Shown piece by piece: positions 1 through 7,226 of a stretch of DNA of 64,000 bases. Under the pieces are notes generated by a model. That model searched no databases. It saw nothing but the letters and a program-made list of their open reading frames with translations, and had not been told where the DNA came from. The position numbers and the translations under genes are program-made. Each line of letters opens with the position of its first letter. Position 1 is the first letter of the stretch. Origin of the DNA: Pseudomonas sp. LP_7_YM (lineage in GTDB: Bacteria; Pseudomonadota; Gammaproteobacteria; Pseudomonadales; Pseudomonadaceae); the NCBI RefSeq assembly GCF_004364435.1, contig NZ_SOCT01000016.1, forward strand, positions 1 to 64,000, given 5' to 3'.

Positions 1-60
1 AACGAAGAGAATTGAGCAAATTTCGACATGCATCGTTTTTTGAAAAGAGCTGAGGACTCG

Positions 61-83
61 GTAGCCGGAAAACATCCGGCTAC
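61..83. other. GC-rich perfect hairpin downstream of the truncated cupin-like ORF
   Basis: An 8-bp perfect inverted repeat, GTAGCCGG (61-68) and CCGGCTAC (76-83), closes a 7-nt loop just after the stop at 85. It could end transcription of the minus-strand microcin block. No clear U-run follows on either strand, so it may instead be a stabilising 3' hairpin. Confidence 0.45.
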
Positions 84-84
84 T

Positions 85-294
85 TCAGACCTTCCCTAGG
101 TAATCGTATTTCAAGATAAGCCCGTTCTTCAGTATTTTGAAGTTACTCGAGGTGTGGTCGTGCCGCCCTATCAACTGGTTAACTAAGTGCCAATCTATAC
201 CATGGTTGCATATGGCATTTTTAAATAGGTATGGTTTTTTACCTTGAATGTGCTTTTCGAAATGATTCCGAGATATTCCAAAATCTATCGTCAT
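85..294 (-). pseudogene. Truncated cupin-like (JmjC-type) protein, N-terminal fragment
   Basis: This 69-codon ORF starts 12 bp after the stop of the export-adaptor gene and is probably co-transcribed with it. The N-terminus (MTIDFGISRNHFEKHIQGKKP, then PYLFKNA) resembles from memory the start of Pseudomonas cupin-like proteins of well over 150 residues. Here it runs into a stop after about 60 matching residues. Reading on in frame gives no recognisable continuation and meets the hairpin at 61-83. I read it as an N-terminal remnant. It could instead be a genuine short protein, because an ATG and an intact frame are present. No function is assigned. Confidence 0.4.
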
Positions 295-306
295 ATCCGC
301 CTGTCC

Positions 307-1635
307 TTAGAGATGCTTTTTTGTGAACGAGTAAAGTGGAGCCAACAGCCACTCATACATTTTTCGTGTTTCCAGTAATACATCTGCTTCTACTATCAAG
401 CCGGGTCTTAAATTTATGGGCTTGCCGTCTGCCCTAATCAGTTGTTCTTCAAGCTCTACCACTGTTTTGTAGTAATTTCTATTGAGGTCAACTATTTCTG
501 CCAGCTGTATAGGCATTTCGCTGCTCTGGTAAGGTGTGTCTGAAATGCTTATAATTTTTCCTTTCGCGACTCCATACTTCTGGAACGGAAACGCAGCGAT
601 TCTGATATGGGCGCGCTGCGATTTTTCAACGAATCCCCTTCCTTCAGACGGTGTGTAGAGATTCGCCTGTAGTTTACTTCCGGCGGGATAGGTGGTCGCT
701 AGCGTCGTGCCCGGTAGTACTGTTTGACCAACGGTGGCGTTAATAGCTGTAATGGTGCCGGCGATGGGCGATACAACATACACAGCTTTTGAATTCTCAT
801 TGTTCAGGAGTTCTCTGCTAAGGGCCAGTAACTCACTGTTAATCACAGATACCGCGATGGCGGAAGCTGTACCGAGGGTTCGCTTTTTCAAAGGGATATT
901 TTCAATTTCAGAAACTATATCGTGTAATGTTTTCTTTGAATTTTGTAGCTCTACCGCAGCCAACAAATAATCTCTTTTGGCGTCTTCATGGGCTACCACT
1001 GAAACGGCTCCGTCAGTCAGCAACAGATTATATTTTTTTGCTGTCTCATTCTTACCCTCGACAATCTGGGTCTGAAAATGAATAGTCTTATTAAGTATTG
1101 TTATTCTAGCTTTAAGTTGCCTGGCCATGTTGCTAAGCTCCAGCACCTCTTGATCGTGCTTCAGCGTCGTTAGATTCTTTTTAGAATTAAGTGAGCGTAT
1201 CTGGCTTTCGATTTTTTCTGATGTAAGTGCAAAGGTTGGGCCGCTGGATGTGGTGCTTTCTTTCGATATTTTAAGGATTCTTTGTCCCGCCCTCACGGAT
1301 TCTCCTTCTTTTACGTATATTTTTTCCACGACGCCGCTCGTTTGAGACGTCGAATGAGAAGTCCCTAGATGTGGTGCGAGCACTCCTTTGACTGTGGCTT
1401 TACGTGTATAGGTTCCAAAGTATCCGAATGCCAATATTGCGGTGATTAATAGTATCGCTACCGAGGCCGTTCTCCCTGCGGCCATAGAACGATGGTGCTG
1501 GGCAGGCCTGCCAAGCGCATTCGGATAGTTTCCATTAATGCATTCATCTCGAAATAAAAAGCCAAGTGAATTCGATGGTTTTCCACTTTCAACCTCGCGT
1601 GATTCCTGCCCCTCGCCGCGTCTATTATTACCCAT
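307..1635 (-). CDS. HlyD-family periplasmic adaptor of a type I / peptide exporter
   Basis: Membrane-fusion protein that would link an inner-membrane ABC exporter to a TolC-type outer-membrane channel. Visible parts are a short cytoplasmic N-terminus with the LFRDE motif typical of colicin-V-type adaptors, one membrane helix (ASVAILLITAILAFGYFG), a lipoyl half-motif (GVVEKIYVKEGESVRAGQRIL), a coiled-coil hairpin, the second lipoyl half (VVSPIAGTITAINATVGQTV), a beta-barrel region, and the usual C-terminal MYEWLLAPLYS end. The ATG at 1635 gives 442 residues. A TTG at 1734, seven bases after a GGAGG, would add 33 residues and couple translation to the peptide gene, but that N-terminus looks unusual. 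The gene lies directly downstream of the microcin-like precursor. No ABC transporter or peptidase is next to it in this window. Confidence 0.85.
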   Translation of the reverse strand: MGNNRRGEGQESREVESGKPSNSLGFLFRDECINGNYPNALGRPAQHHRSMAAGRTASVAILLITAILAFGYFGTYTRKATVKGVLAPHLGTSHSTSQTSGVVEKIYVKEGESVRAGQRILKISKESTTSSGPTFALTSEKIESQIRSLNSKKNLTTLKHDQEVLELSNMARQLKARITILNKTIHFQTQIVEGKNETAKKYNLLLTDGAVSVVAHEDAKRDYLLAAVELQNSKKTLHDIVSEIENIPLKKRTLGTASAIAVSVINSELLALSRELLNNENSKAVYVVSPIAGTITAINATVGQTVLPGTTLATTYPAGSKLQANLYTPSEGRGFVEKSQRAHIRIAAFPFQKYGVAKGKIISISDTPYQSSEMPIQLAEIVDLNRNYYKTVVELEEQLIRADGKPINLRPGLIVEADVLLETRKMYEWLLAPLYSFTKKHL

Positions 1636-1683
1636 TTGTCTTTGCCAATTTCTTGGTAGATATCTACGGTTGTCCTGTTGTAT

Positions 1684-1725
1684 CCAGCAAAGCGCTGGTT
1701 TAGAGGACCGAGCAGCGCTGCTCGG
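1684..1725. promoter_or_regulatory. Tandem intercistronic hairpins between peptide precursor and adaptor genes
   Basis: Two inverted repeats lie in the 99-bp gap: an 18-bp perfect palindrome, CCGAGCAGCGCTGCTCGG (1708-1725), and a 5-bp stem, CCAGC/GCTGG (1684-1698). Neither has a following U-run, so full termination is unlikely. Such hairpins after a bacteriocin structural gene commonly protect its message or lower expression of the downstream export gene. That role is an inference here. Confidence 0.5.
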
Positions 1726-1734
1726 CCCGACCAA

Positions 1735-2070
1735 TCAGTATCCTCCACCGCAATAATTCAATCCCGTAGGTTCTGGAGGAGGTGGGCACATATGACTGGC
1801 AATTTCGCTACCTGCATACCCACCCATCCCCGCTCCTAGACCAGTACCTACATATCCGCCAACCTGTTGCCCTACCGCGACTCCAACTACAGTACCTCCT
1901 GGCCCAGCCAGAGACCCGACTGCACCGCCCACGTAGCCACCAACTACCCTACCAGCACCGCCTCCTGCAGACGCCCCGATGTGTCCTCCTAAACCTGCAG
2001 CGCCGGCAGTTGTGCCTGCCCCACATGCACCTGTTACGATACAGAGCTCTTGAACAGTTATTTCTCTCAT
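1735..2070 (-). CDS. Microcin V-like (class II microcin) precursor peptide, candidate
   Basis: A 111-residue peptide with 35 glycines. The first 15 residues, MREITVQELCIVTGA, align without gaps to the colicin V leader MRTLTLNELDSVSGG (shared MR, T, EL, V and G positions). They end in GA, an accepted variant of the double-glycine cleavage site of C39 peptidases. The predicted mature part (residues 16-111) is a Gly/Ala/Val-rich membrane-active stretch with a repeated GGYVG (residues 44 and 71). It ends in a C95-x11-C107 segment, like the C-terminal disulfide loop of microcin V, followed by GGGY. A strong AAGGAG site sits 9 bp upstream, inside the end of the preceding gene. The 4-bp gap to that membrane-protein gene suggests translational coupling. 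The alternative is a Gly-zipper structural protein, but leader, cysteines and adjacent HlyD favour a secreted antibacterial peptide. Confidence 0.72.
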   Translation of the reverse strand: MREITVQELCIVTGACGAGTTAGAAGLGGHIGASAGGGAGRVVGGYVGGAVGSLAGPGGTVVGVAVGQQVGGYVGTGLGAGMGGYAGSEIASHMCPPPPEPTGLNYCGGGY

Positions 2071-2074
2071 AGTA

Positions 2075-2470
2075 TTACTCCTTGTTGTGTAATTTATTGC
2101 GAATGCTATAGAGGATAAGGTTAAAGGAGGCAGCTGGAATCAAGCACCCTAAAGAAACTCCAATCAAGGTTTTTCCTGTGTGATCATTATAGATTAACCA
2201 TGCGGCAATAATGTTGATGGTCGCTAATAGAGAACTTCCTATGATCGTTTTTTTTAGGCTGGTGGTAGCGTAGTCTGGGATTTTGGTCATGGCGGTATTA
2301 ATCGCCGAACCGAACAAGTATAGTGCGTGTCCGATCACGGATATCGAAATAATATAGTCTGCTGTTTTTAATAGTAATCCTGGGTTTTGGCTTGTATCCC
2401 AGTACATTAAATATAAAATAGCGATTGACCATGCCATGGCAAAGAAATAAGGTCTAACGGCGTTATTCAT
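2075..2470 (-). CDS. Four-helix membrane protein, putative microcin immunity protein
   Basis: 131 residues with about four hydrophobic segments (near residues 8-24, 38-58, 77-97 and 102-124) and short polar loops. I recognise no family. It is the first gene of the minus-strand block, with a good AAGGAATA site before its ATG. Its last codons contain the ribosome-binding site of the microcin-like precursor, so the two products should be made together. A small polytopic membrane protein next to a pore-forming class II microcin is usually the immunity factor, and that is the inference here. The low GC and AT-ending codons match the precursor gene and differ from the GC-rich core genes to the right, which suggests horizontal acquisition. 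Confidence 0.6.
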   Translation of the reverse strand: MNNAVRPYFFAMAWSIAILYLMYWDTSQNPGLLLKTADYIISISVIGHALYLFGSAINTAMTKIPDYATTSLKKTIIGSSLLATINIIAAWLIYNDHTGKTLIGVSLGCLIPAASFNLILYSIRNKLHNKE

Positions 2471-3067
2471 AAATATTCCTTTTGCGTATAGCTGTCAGCG
2501 GTGCTTTCGTAGTCCGGCGGTAGTCCACATAATTATCTGCGGTTACTGCTTGTGATAAAAATATTACCAACTGGCGGTCTGTTGTCCTGATATGGACAGT
2601 TCCCGGTACAGATTTTAAAATTTTCATCGGGCGTGGTTAATCTGCCCGTTATTTTAAGTCAGTTTCAATGTGCGTTTATTTGGATGTTTCTCTGCTGATT
2701 TGTATTTATCCGTCAGTTTTTTTATCTATTTAGTCGGTTCGGTAATCATGGCTTATGGTTCACTGATGTGATACCCCCGACAATTGTAGGGTGCGAAAAA
2801 TGTCTAATATTGCTTGAAAGCCGTTGTCCATCGCGTTGCCTCTATCGTTCATTATCTTTTTCACATCTGAATTGAATTAATCGGAAACAATTGAGATGAC
2901 GATATATCGATAAATTCCCACAAGCGCGTCTCATTAATGGATGGATTGATAGGGCGTCTGAGTCTTCAGGACGGCGCGGTGGCGACCTTGATGTTGTGGG
3001 TGGAGGAGGGGCAGGTTCGGTGACGCTCGCTCTTTGAAGTCGTAAGGCGCCTGTGTGAACGGGTCAA
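2471..3067. other. Low-GC intergenic region upstream of the microcin-like block
   Basis: About 600 bp without a convincing gene. The first 450 bp are AT-rich and must hold the promoter of the minus-strand block, but I cannot place one with confidence. The last 130 bp (from about 2940) turn GC-rich. One plus-strand frame there reads GRLSLQDGAVATLMLWVEEG then VR and a stop near 3020, which looks like the tail of a lost gene, but I do not recognise it. The junction with the IS remnant follows at about 3068. Confidence 0.5.
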
Positions 3068-4286
3068 GTAATTTTGGACACCAGCTTAGGTTTCTCAAGT
3101 CGCCGTTTTCTCAACAGCTACCGGCGATCGGTAGCTGTTGTAGCTATGAGGTCTTTGGTTGTTGTAACGCATCACACAACCCTGCACATCCATGCGTGCT
3201 TCATGAGCTGATTCATATCCCGTTGAAGGCACCCACTCTGATTTCAGGTTGCCGAAGAAACGCATCATTACCGCGTTGTCCCAGCACTCACCCTTAAGAC
3301 TCATGCTCTGCCTGAAACCATGAGCCAGCAGCTCATTTCTGAATGTATGACTGGTGTACTGACAGCCCTGGCCCGAGTGGAACAGTACGTTCTTAGGGTG
3401 TCCGCGTAGCTCTATCGCCATCCGCAACGCCTCACACGTCAATGCAGCATCCGGCGTCGTCGAAAATGACCACCTCACGATCCTGCGCGCAAACAGGTCA
3501 AGCACCGCCGCAAAATATAACCATCGTGCACCTGCTTTTATGTAGGTCACATCCCCGCACCACACGGTATTCGGGGCCTCTACGTCAAACTTTCGTTTGA
3601 GCAGATGCAGTGCTACCAACGCCTCTGCGCCGGGCGATTTGTATTTGTGTGGGCGACGCTGACAGCTGACGATCCCCGTTTCGCGCATAAGGCTACGAGC
3701 CATATAACGTCCCACATGATGCCCTTCGTTCTGTAAATCACTGGCCAGCGCACCTGCCGATCCCCTGGACGCCTTGTGAAAGCGCACTATCGCCTCCCTC
3801 AGGCGCACTCGGGCAGGGTTAACCGTACCCTGGCGCTGACGCCAGGCGTAGAAACTGCTGCGGTTGACTCCCAACACGCGGCAACAATCGTTAACGCCGT
3901 AGTGCTCGCCCAGTTTGCAGACCAGTTCGAATGATTTTTGGAGTCCAAAAGCAGAAGAGCACTGGCTTTTTTCCAGGATTTCGATATCCCGGTCTTTTTG
4001 CCTGAGCAGGGTTGTGAGTCGCTGGATTTCCAGTTGCTCAGCAGTGATCGCCTTTGCACCAACAGGGATTGTTCCCTGGCGCTCATCACGTACTTGCTCA
4101 ACCCAACGGCGGAGCGCTGTAAGGCCTATGCTGAGGTTGGCACCGACTTAAGGGACGGATTGCCCCTCGTCCAGCACCATGGCCGCAGCCTTGAGTTTGA
4201 ATTCATTGGAGTAAGAAGTACGCATGCCCATAAGCACCTCGGATTTGGGCGCTATCATAGCGCCCGATTGAGGTGTCCAAAATCAT
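3068..4286 (-). mobile_element. Degenerate IS3-family insertion sequence
   Basis: A roughly 1.2-kb element bounded by inverted ends: TAATTTTGGACACC at 3069-3082, and the complement of TGATTTTGGACACC at 4272-4285. Thirteen of the 14 bases match. Its only content is a decayed IS3-type orfA/orfB. No clear target duplication remains at the flanks (TCAAG on the left, TTAGG on the right). It sits 40 bp beyond the gbcA stop and marks the boundary between the low-GC accessory block and the core betaine locus. Confidence 0.85.
3095..4225 (-). pseudogene. IS3-family transposase (orfA+orfB), inactivated
   Basis: The orfA frame starts at 4225 (MRTSYSNEFKLKAAAMVLDE) and hits an in-frame TAA at codon 26 (4148-4150) where family members continue. 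It then runs on as the helix-turn-helix and coiled-coil part (RDIEIL) straight into orfB without the usual -1 frameshift. This indicates a 1-nt indel near the A6G run at 3966-3972. OrfB carries the DDE integrase core, but only the first catalytic Asp (WCGDVTYI) survives. The second is Gly (FHSGQG in place of FHSDQG), and the catalytic Glu is Met (NAVMMRFF in place of NAVMERFF). The element therefore cannot encode an active transposase. Confidence 0.88.
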
Positions 4287-4325
4287 TAGGCCAGTTCAGC
4301 TTGCTCGTGATCGTGCTGTCGTAGC

Positions 4326-5621
4326 TTACTCGTGATTAACCGCCACACCCTTCAAATACGGCGCGGGCTCGGCGCCCATGTTTTCCAGCAGCTTGGCGCT
4401 GTACCAGTCGATGAAGTTGACTACGCCGAACTCATAGGTCTGTGAATACGGACCTGGCTGATAAGCGATGGAGTTGATGCCGCGCTGGTTTTCTTCGGCC
4501 AGGCGGCGGTCCTGATCGTTGGTGGCATCCCAGACCTCACGCAGGCGCGCGACGTCGTAGTCCACGCCCTCAACGGCGTCCTTATGCACCAGCCATTTGG
4601 TGGTGACCAGGGTTTCCTGCGCGCTGATTGGCCACACAGTGAACGCGATCACGTGATCACCCATGCAGTGGTTCCAGGAATGCGGAAGATGCAGGATGCG
4701 CATCGAGCCCAGGTCCGGGTTCTTGATGCGCCCCATCAGTTTGCTGCTGCCTTGTTTGCCGTCCATGGTCATTGAAACGGTGCCTTTGAGCAGTGGCATA
4801 CGCACGATGCGGTTGCGCAGGCCGAAGCTGGCGTGTGCAAACGGGATCTTCTCGGCTTCCCAAGCGGCGGCGGAGGCGGCGACGTGGTCCTTGAACGCCT
4901 GGTCGGCGCGTGGGTCGGTAACGTCGTCCCATTCCAGCAGGGTGTTCAACAGTTCAGGGTGCGAGGCGTTGCAGTGGTAGCACTCGCGGTTGTTTTCCAA
5001 CACCAGCTTCCAGTTGGCTTTTTCGACCAGGGTGGTTTGCACCGCCACCTTGGTGTTTTCCATGTCGTACGGTTCCATGTAGTGGTTCAGCGTTTGCAGG
5101 AACTCGTCGATGGCGGGCGGGTTGCTGGCCAGGCTGATGAAAATGTAACCGCCGGCAACCTTGCAGTTCACAGGCTTGAGGCTGAACTGCTTCATGTCGA
5201 AGTCCGCGCCCATTTCAGTGCCTGCGTACAGCAGGCGGCCGTCGAGCTCATACGTCCACTGGTGATACGGGCAGACCAGCTTGGCAACCTTGCCTTTGTC
5301 CTTGGTGCACAGACGCGAGCCGCGGTGACGGCAGACGTTGTGGAAGGCATTGACCGACCCGTCCGCAGCGCGCACCACCAGGATCGGGTTCTTGCCGATC
5401 TGCAGGGTCAGGAAGTTGCCCTTGGCCGGGATCTCGCAGGTCATTCCTGCAATCAGCCACTCTTTCTGAAAGATTTCCTGCATGTCGATTTCAAACAGCC
5501 GCTCATCGCTGTAGAAAGGCTGCGGCAACGAGTAAGTACGCTCTCGGTTTTGCAGCATTTCGGCGGTGGCCTTGCGTGCGGGTTCCAGCGGATCGCCCAG
5601 GCTTAGAGTTGCGGTGTCCAT
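4326..5621 (-). CDS. gbcA: Glycine betaine monooxygenase, Rieske oxygenase subunit
   Basis: Terminal oxygenase that demethylates glycine betaine to dimethylglycine, releasing formaldehyde and taking electrons from GbcB. The 431 residues contain the Rieske [2Fe-2S] ligands C97-R-H99 and C117-P-Y-H120. The mononuclear iron site follows, with E213 and H216/H221 in the segment ENNRECYHCNASHP. The length is normal for the family. It is divergent from gbcB across a 329-bp regulatory gap, the arrangement known from P. aeruginosa, where GbdR activates both. The dead IS element lies 40 bp past its stop and does not touch the gene. Confidence 0.95.
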   Translation of the reverse strand: MDTATLSLGDPLEPARKATAEMLQNRERTYSLPQPFYSDERLFEIDMQEIFQKEWLIAGMTCEIPAKGNFLTLQIGKNPILVVRAADGSVNAFHNVCRHRGSRLCTKDKGKVAKLVCPYHQWTYELDGRLLYAGTEMGADFDMKQFSLKPVNCKVAGGYIFISLASNPPAIDEFLQTLNHYMEPYDMENTKVAVQTTLVEKANWKLVLENNRECYHCNASHPELLNTLLEWDDVTDPRADQAFKDHVAASAAAWEAEKIPFAHASFGLRNRIVRMPLLKGTVSMTMDGKQGSSKLMGRIKNPDLGSMRILHLPHSWNHCMGDHVIAFTVWPISAQETLVTTKWLVHKDAVEGVDYDVARLREVWDATNDQDRRLAEENQRGINSIAYQPGPYSQTYEFGVVNFIDWYSAKLLENMGAEPAPYLKGVAVNHE

Positions 5622-5950
5622 CTTTCAAGTCCTCAGACCGCGTTCTCATCGGTCTACGAATGTGGCCAATACGGTTGTGTAAGTGGTTTTGCAGGCAAGG
5701 CGGCGGTGCGTTCTGTCGCTCATGCTCAGGGATGAAAATCTGTACTCGATTGACCGCGAGTGTGTAGCCCGGCGCGGCGCGAACCTTATCCATGGGCGAC
5801 ATGGCCGAATCCGTTTCCGACGACGCAACCCCGATGGATCGGGGCTGGTCGCCATAAGCATGTGAATGTCGCAGATAGGTAAACAGGTGGTTCGCGCGTT
5901 ACGCAGAATCGCCACCATAAGAGGCCGACCGTCGGCCGTGGAGAGTGAGT
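5622..5950. promoter_or_regulatory. Divergent gbcA/gbcB control region
   Basis: A 329-bp gap between the two divergent starts. It should hold both promoters and, by analogy with P. aeruginosa, binding sites for the AraC-family activator GbdR. I cannot identify a GbdR site by eye. A perfect palindrome, GGCCGACCGTCGGCC (5923-5937), lies directly before the gbcB ribosome-binding site GGAGAG (5939-5944) and could form a leader hairpin. Confidence 0.6.
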
Positions 5951-7051
5951 ATGTCCCAGAGTTTCCTCAGCCCGGTCAACACGCAGACTTGGGCCAATGG
6001 CCGCCATCAGGTGCGAGTCGTCAAAGTGATCCAGGAAACCTGGGACGTGCGCACCTTCTGCTTCATGGCCGACCAGCCGATCCTGTTCTTTTTCAAGCCG
6101 GGTCAGTTCGTCACCCTTGAGCTTGAAATCGAGGGCGTGCCGATCATGCGCTCCTACACCATTTCCAGTTCGCCTTCGGTGCCCTACAGCTTCTCGATCA
6201 CCATCAAGCGCGTGCCGGGCGGCAAGGTCTCCAACTGGCTGCATGACACGCTGCATGAAGGACAGGAGCTGGCGGTTCACGGGCCGGTCGGGCTGTTCAA
6301 TGCCATCGACTTTCCGAATCCGAAAATTCTCTATCTCAGCGGTGGCGTCGGCATCACGCCGGTCATGTCCATGGCGCGCTGGTACTACGACACCAACGCC
6401 AATGTCGACATGGTGTTCGTCCACAGTTCGCGGTCGCCCAAAGACATCATTTACCATCGCGAGCTGGAGCAGATGGCGTCGCGGATCAACAACTTTTCGC
6501 TGCATATCGTCTGCGAAAAGCATGGGCTGGGCGAGCCCTGGGCAGGGTATCGAGGGTATCTGAATCAGAAGATGCTGGAACTGATGGCGCCGGACTTCAT
6601 GGAGCGCGAAGTGTTCTGCTGCGGCCCGACGCCATACATGAATGCGGTCAAGCGGCTGTTGGAGGCCAACGGTTTCAACATGGAGCAATACCACGAAGAG
6701 TCGTTTGGTGCGACGCCGCCGGAAGCCCGGGCCGACGCGGTGGAACAGGCAGAGCAGGCCGCCGACGCCCCGGAAATCGATGTCGCCGAGCTGCATCAGG
6801 TCGAGTTCACCGACACTGGCAAGAGCATTCGTGTCGCGCCGGGTGAAACGGTGCACGCCGCCGCCGCCAAGCTCGGGCTGATGATCCCCAAGGCCTGCGG
6901 CATGGGCATCTGCGGCACATGCAAGGTGATGAAACTGAGCGGCGAAGTGGAAATGGACCACAACGGTGGCATCACCGACGACGACGTGGATGAGGGTTAC
7001 ATCCTGTCCTGCTGCAGCGTGCCGAAGGGGGATGTGCGGATCGAATACTGA
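5951..7051 (+). CDS. gbcB: Glycine betaine monooxygenase, ferredoxin reductase subunit
   Basis: Supplies electrons from NAD(P)H to GbcA. 366 residues with an N-terminal FAD domain (RSYTISSSPS flavin motif near residue 65), an NAD-binding domain (GGVGITPVMSMARWY and, later, VFCCGPTPYM), a linker, and a C-terminal plant-type [2Fe-2S] ferredoxin domain with C316, C321, C324 and C354. The ATG at 5951 is preferred over the in-frame GTG at 5945 because GGAGAG ends six bases before it. Divergent from gbcA. A short GC-rich hairpin (7051-7069) overlaps the stop codon. Confidence 0.95.
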   Translation: MSQSFLSPVNTQTWANGRHQVRVVKVIQETWDVRTFCFMADQPILFFFKPGQFVTLELEIEGVPIMRSYTISSSPSVPYSFSITIKRVPGGKVSNWLHDTLHEGQELAVHGPVGLFNAIDFPNPKILYLSGGVGITPVMSMARWYYDTNANVDMVFVHSSRSPKDIIYHRELEQMASRINNFSLHIVCEKHGLGEPWAGYRGYLNQKMLELMAPDFMEREVFCCGPTPYMNAVKRLLEANGFNMEQYHEESFGATPPEARADAVEQAEQAADAPEIDVAELHQVEFTDTGKSIRVAPGETVHAAAAKLGLMIPKACGMGICGTCKVMKLSGEVEMDHNGGITDDDVDEGYILSCCSVPKGDVRIEY

Positions 7052-7083
7052 CCCGGCCTGTAGCCGGGTTGTGGTCCTGTGAG

Positions 7084-7165
7084 CGTTAATTCATTCGCAA
7101 GAGGTCAGGTCAGACGGTGCCATCTTCATCGCCAGACCAACCGTATCGCGAATGAATTCTCTGCC
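7084..7165. repeat. Degenerate REP pair
   Basis: Inverted copies of the core AATTCATTCGC (from 7088) and GCGAATGAATTC (7147-7158) flank about 50 bp between convergent gbcB and the chemotaxis receptor gene. The outer GTGGGAGC parts have decayed. Confidence 0.65.
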
Positions 7166-7226
7166 ACCGCCTTAGCCGCCACTGCCTTAATAGACGCGAT
7201 CCGTCGACCCGGTTAGGCGGCGCAGA

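Noticed and set aside
1458..1748. 96-codon minus-strand frame overlapping the start of the HlyD gene (MEDTDWSGRAALL...)
   Set aside because: It shares DNA with the HlyD frame, which shows the family LFRDE motif and membrane helix. The alternate frame matches nothing I recognise.
1782..2072. Plus-strand ORF opposite the microcin-like gene, His/Leu-rich
   Set aside because: It is the antisense of a GC-repetitive Gly-rich gene; open frames are expected there, and no ribosome-binding site or homology is visible.
4833..5606. Long plus-strand ORF antisense to gbcA
   Set aside because: A shadow frame caused by GC-rich codon bias; the minus-strand protein has the complete Rieske and iron motifs.
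5786..6961. 391-codon minus-strand ORF opposite gbcB
   Set aside because: The opposing frame encodes a full ferredoxin reductase with conserved motifs; the antisense protein is His/Arg-rich without recognisable domains.
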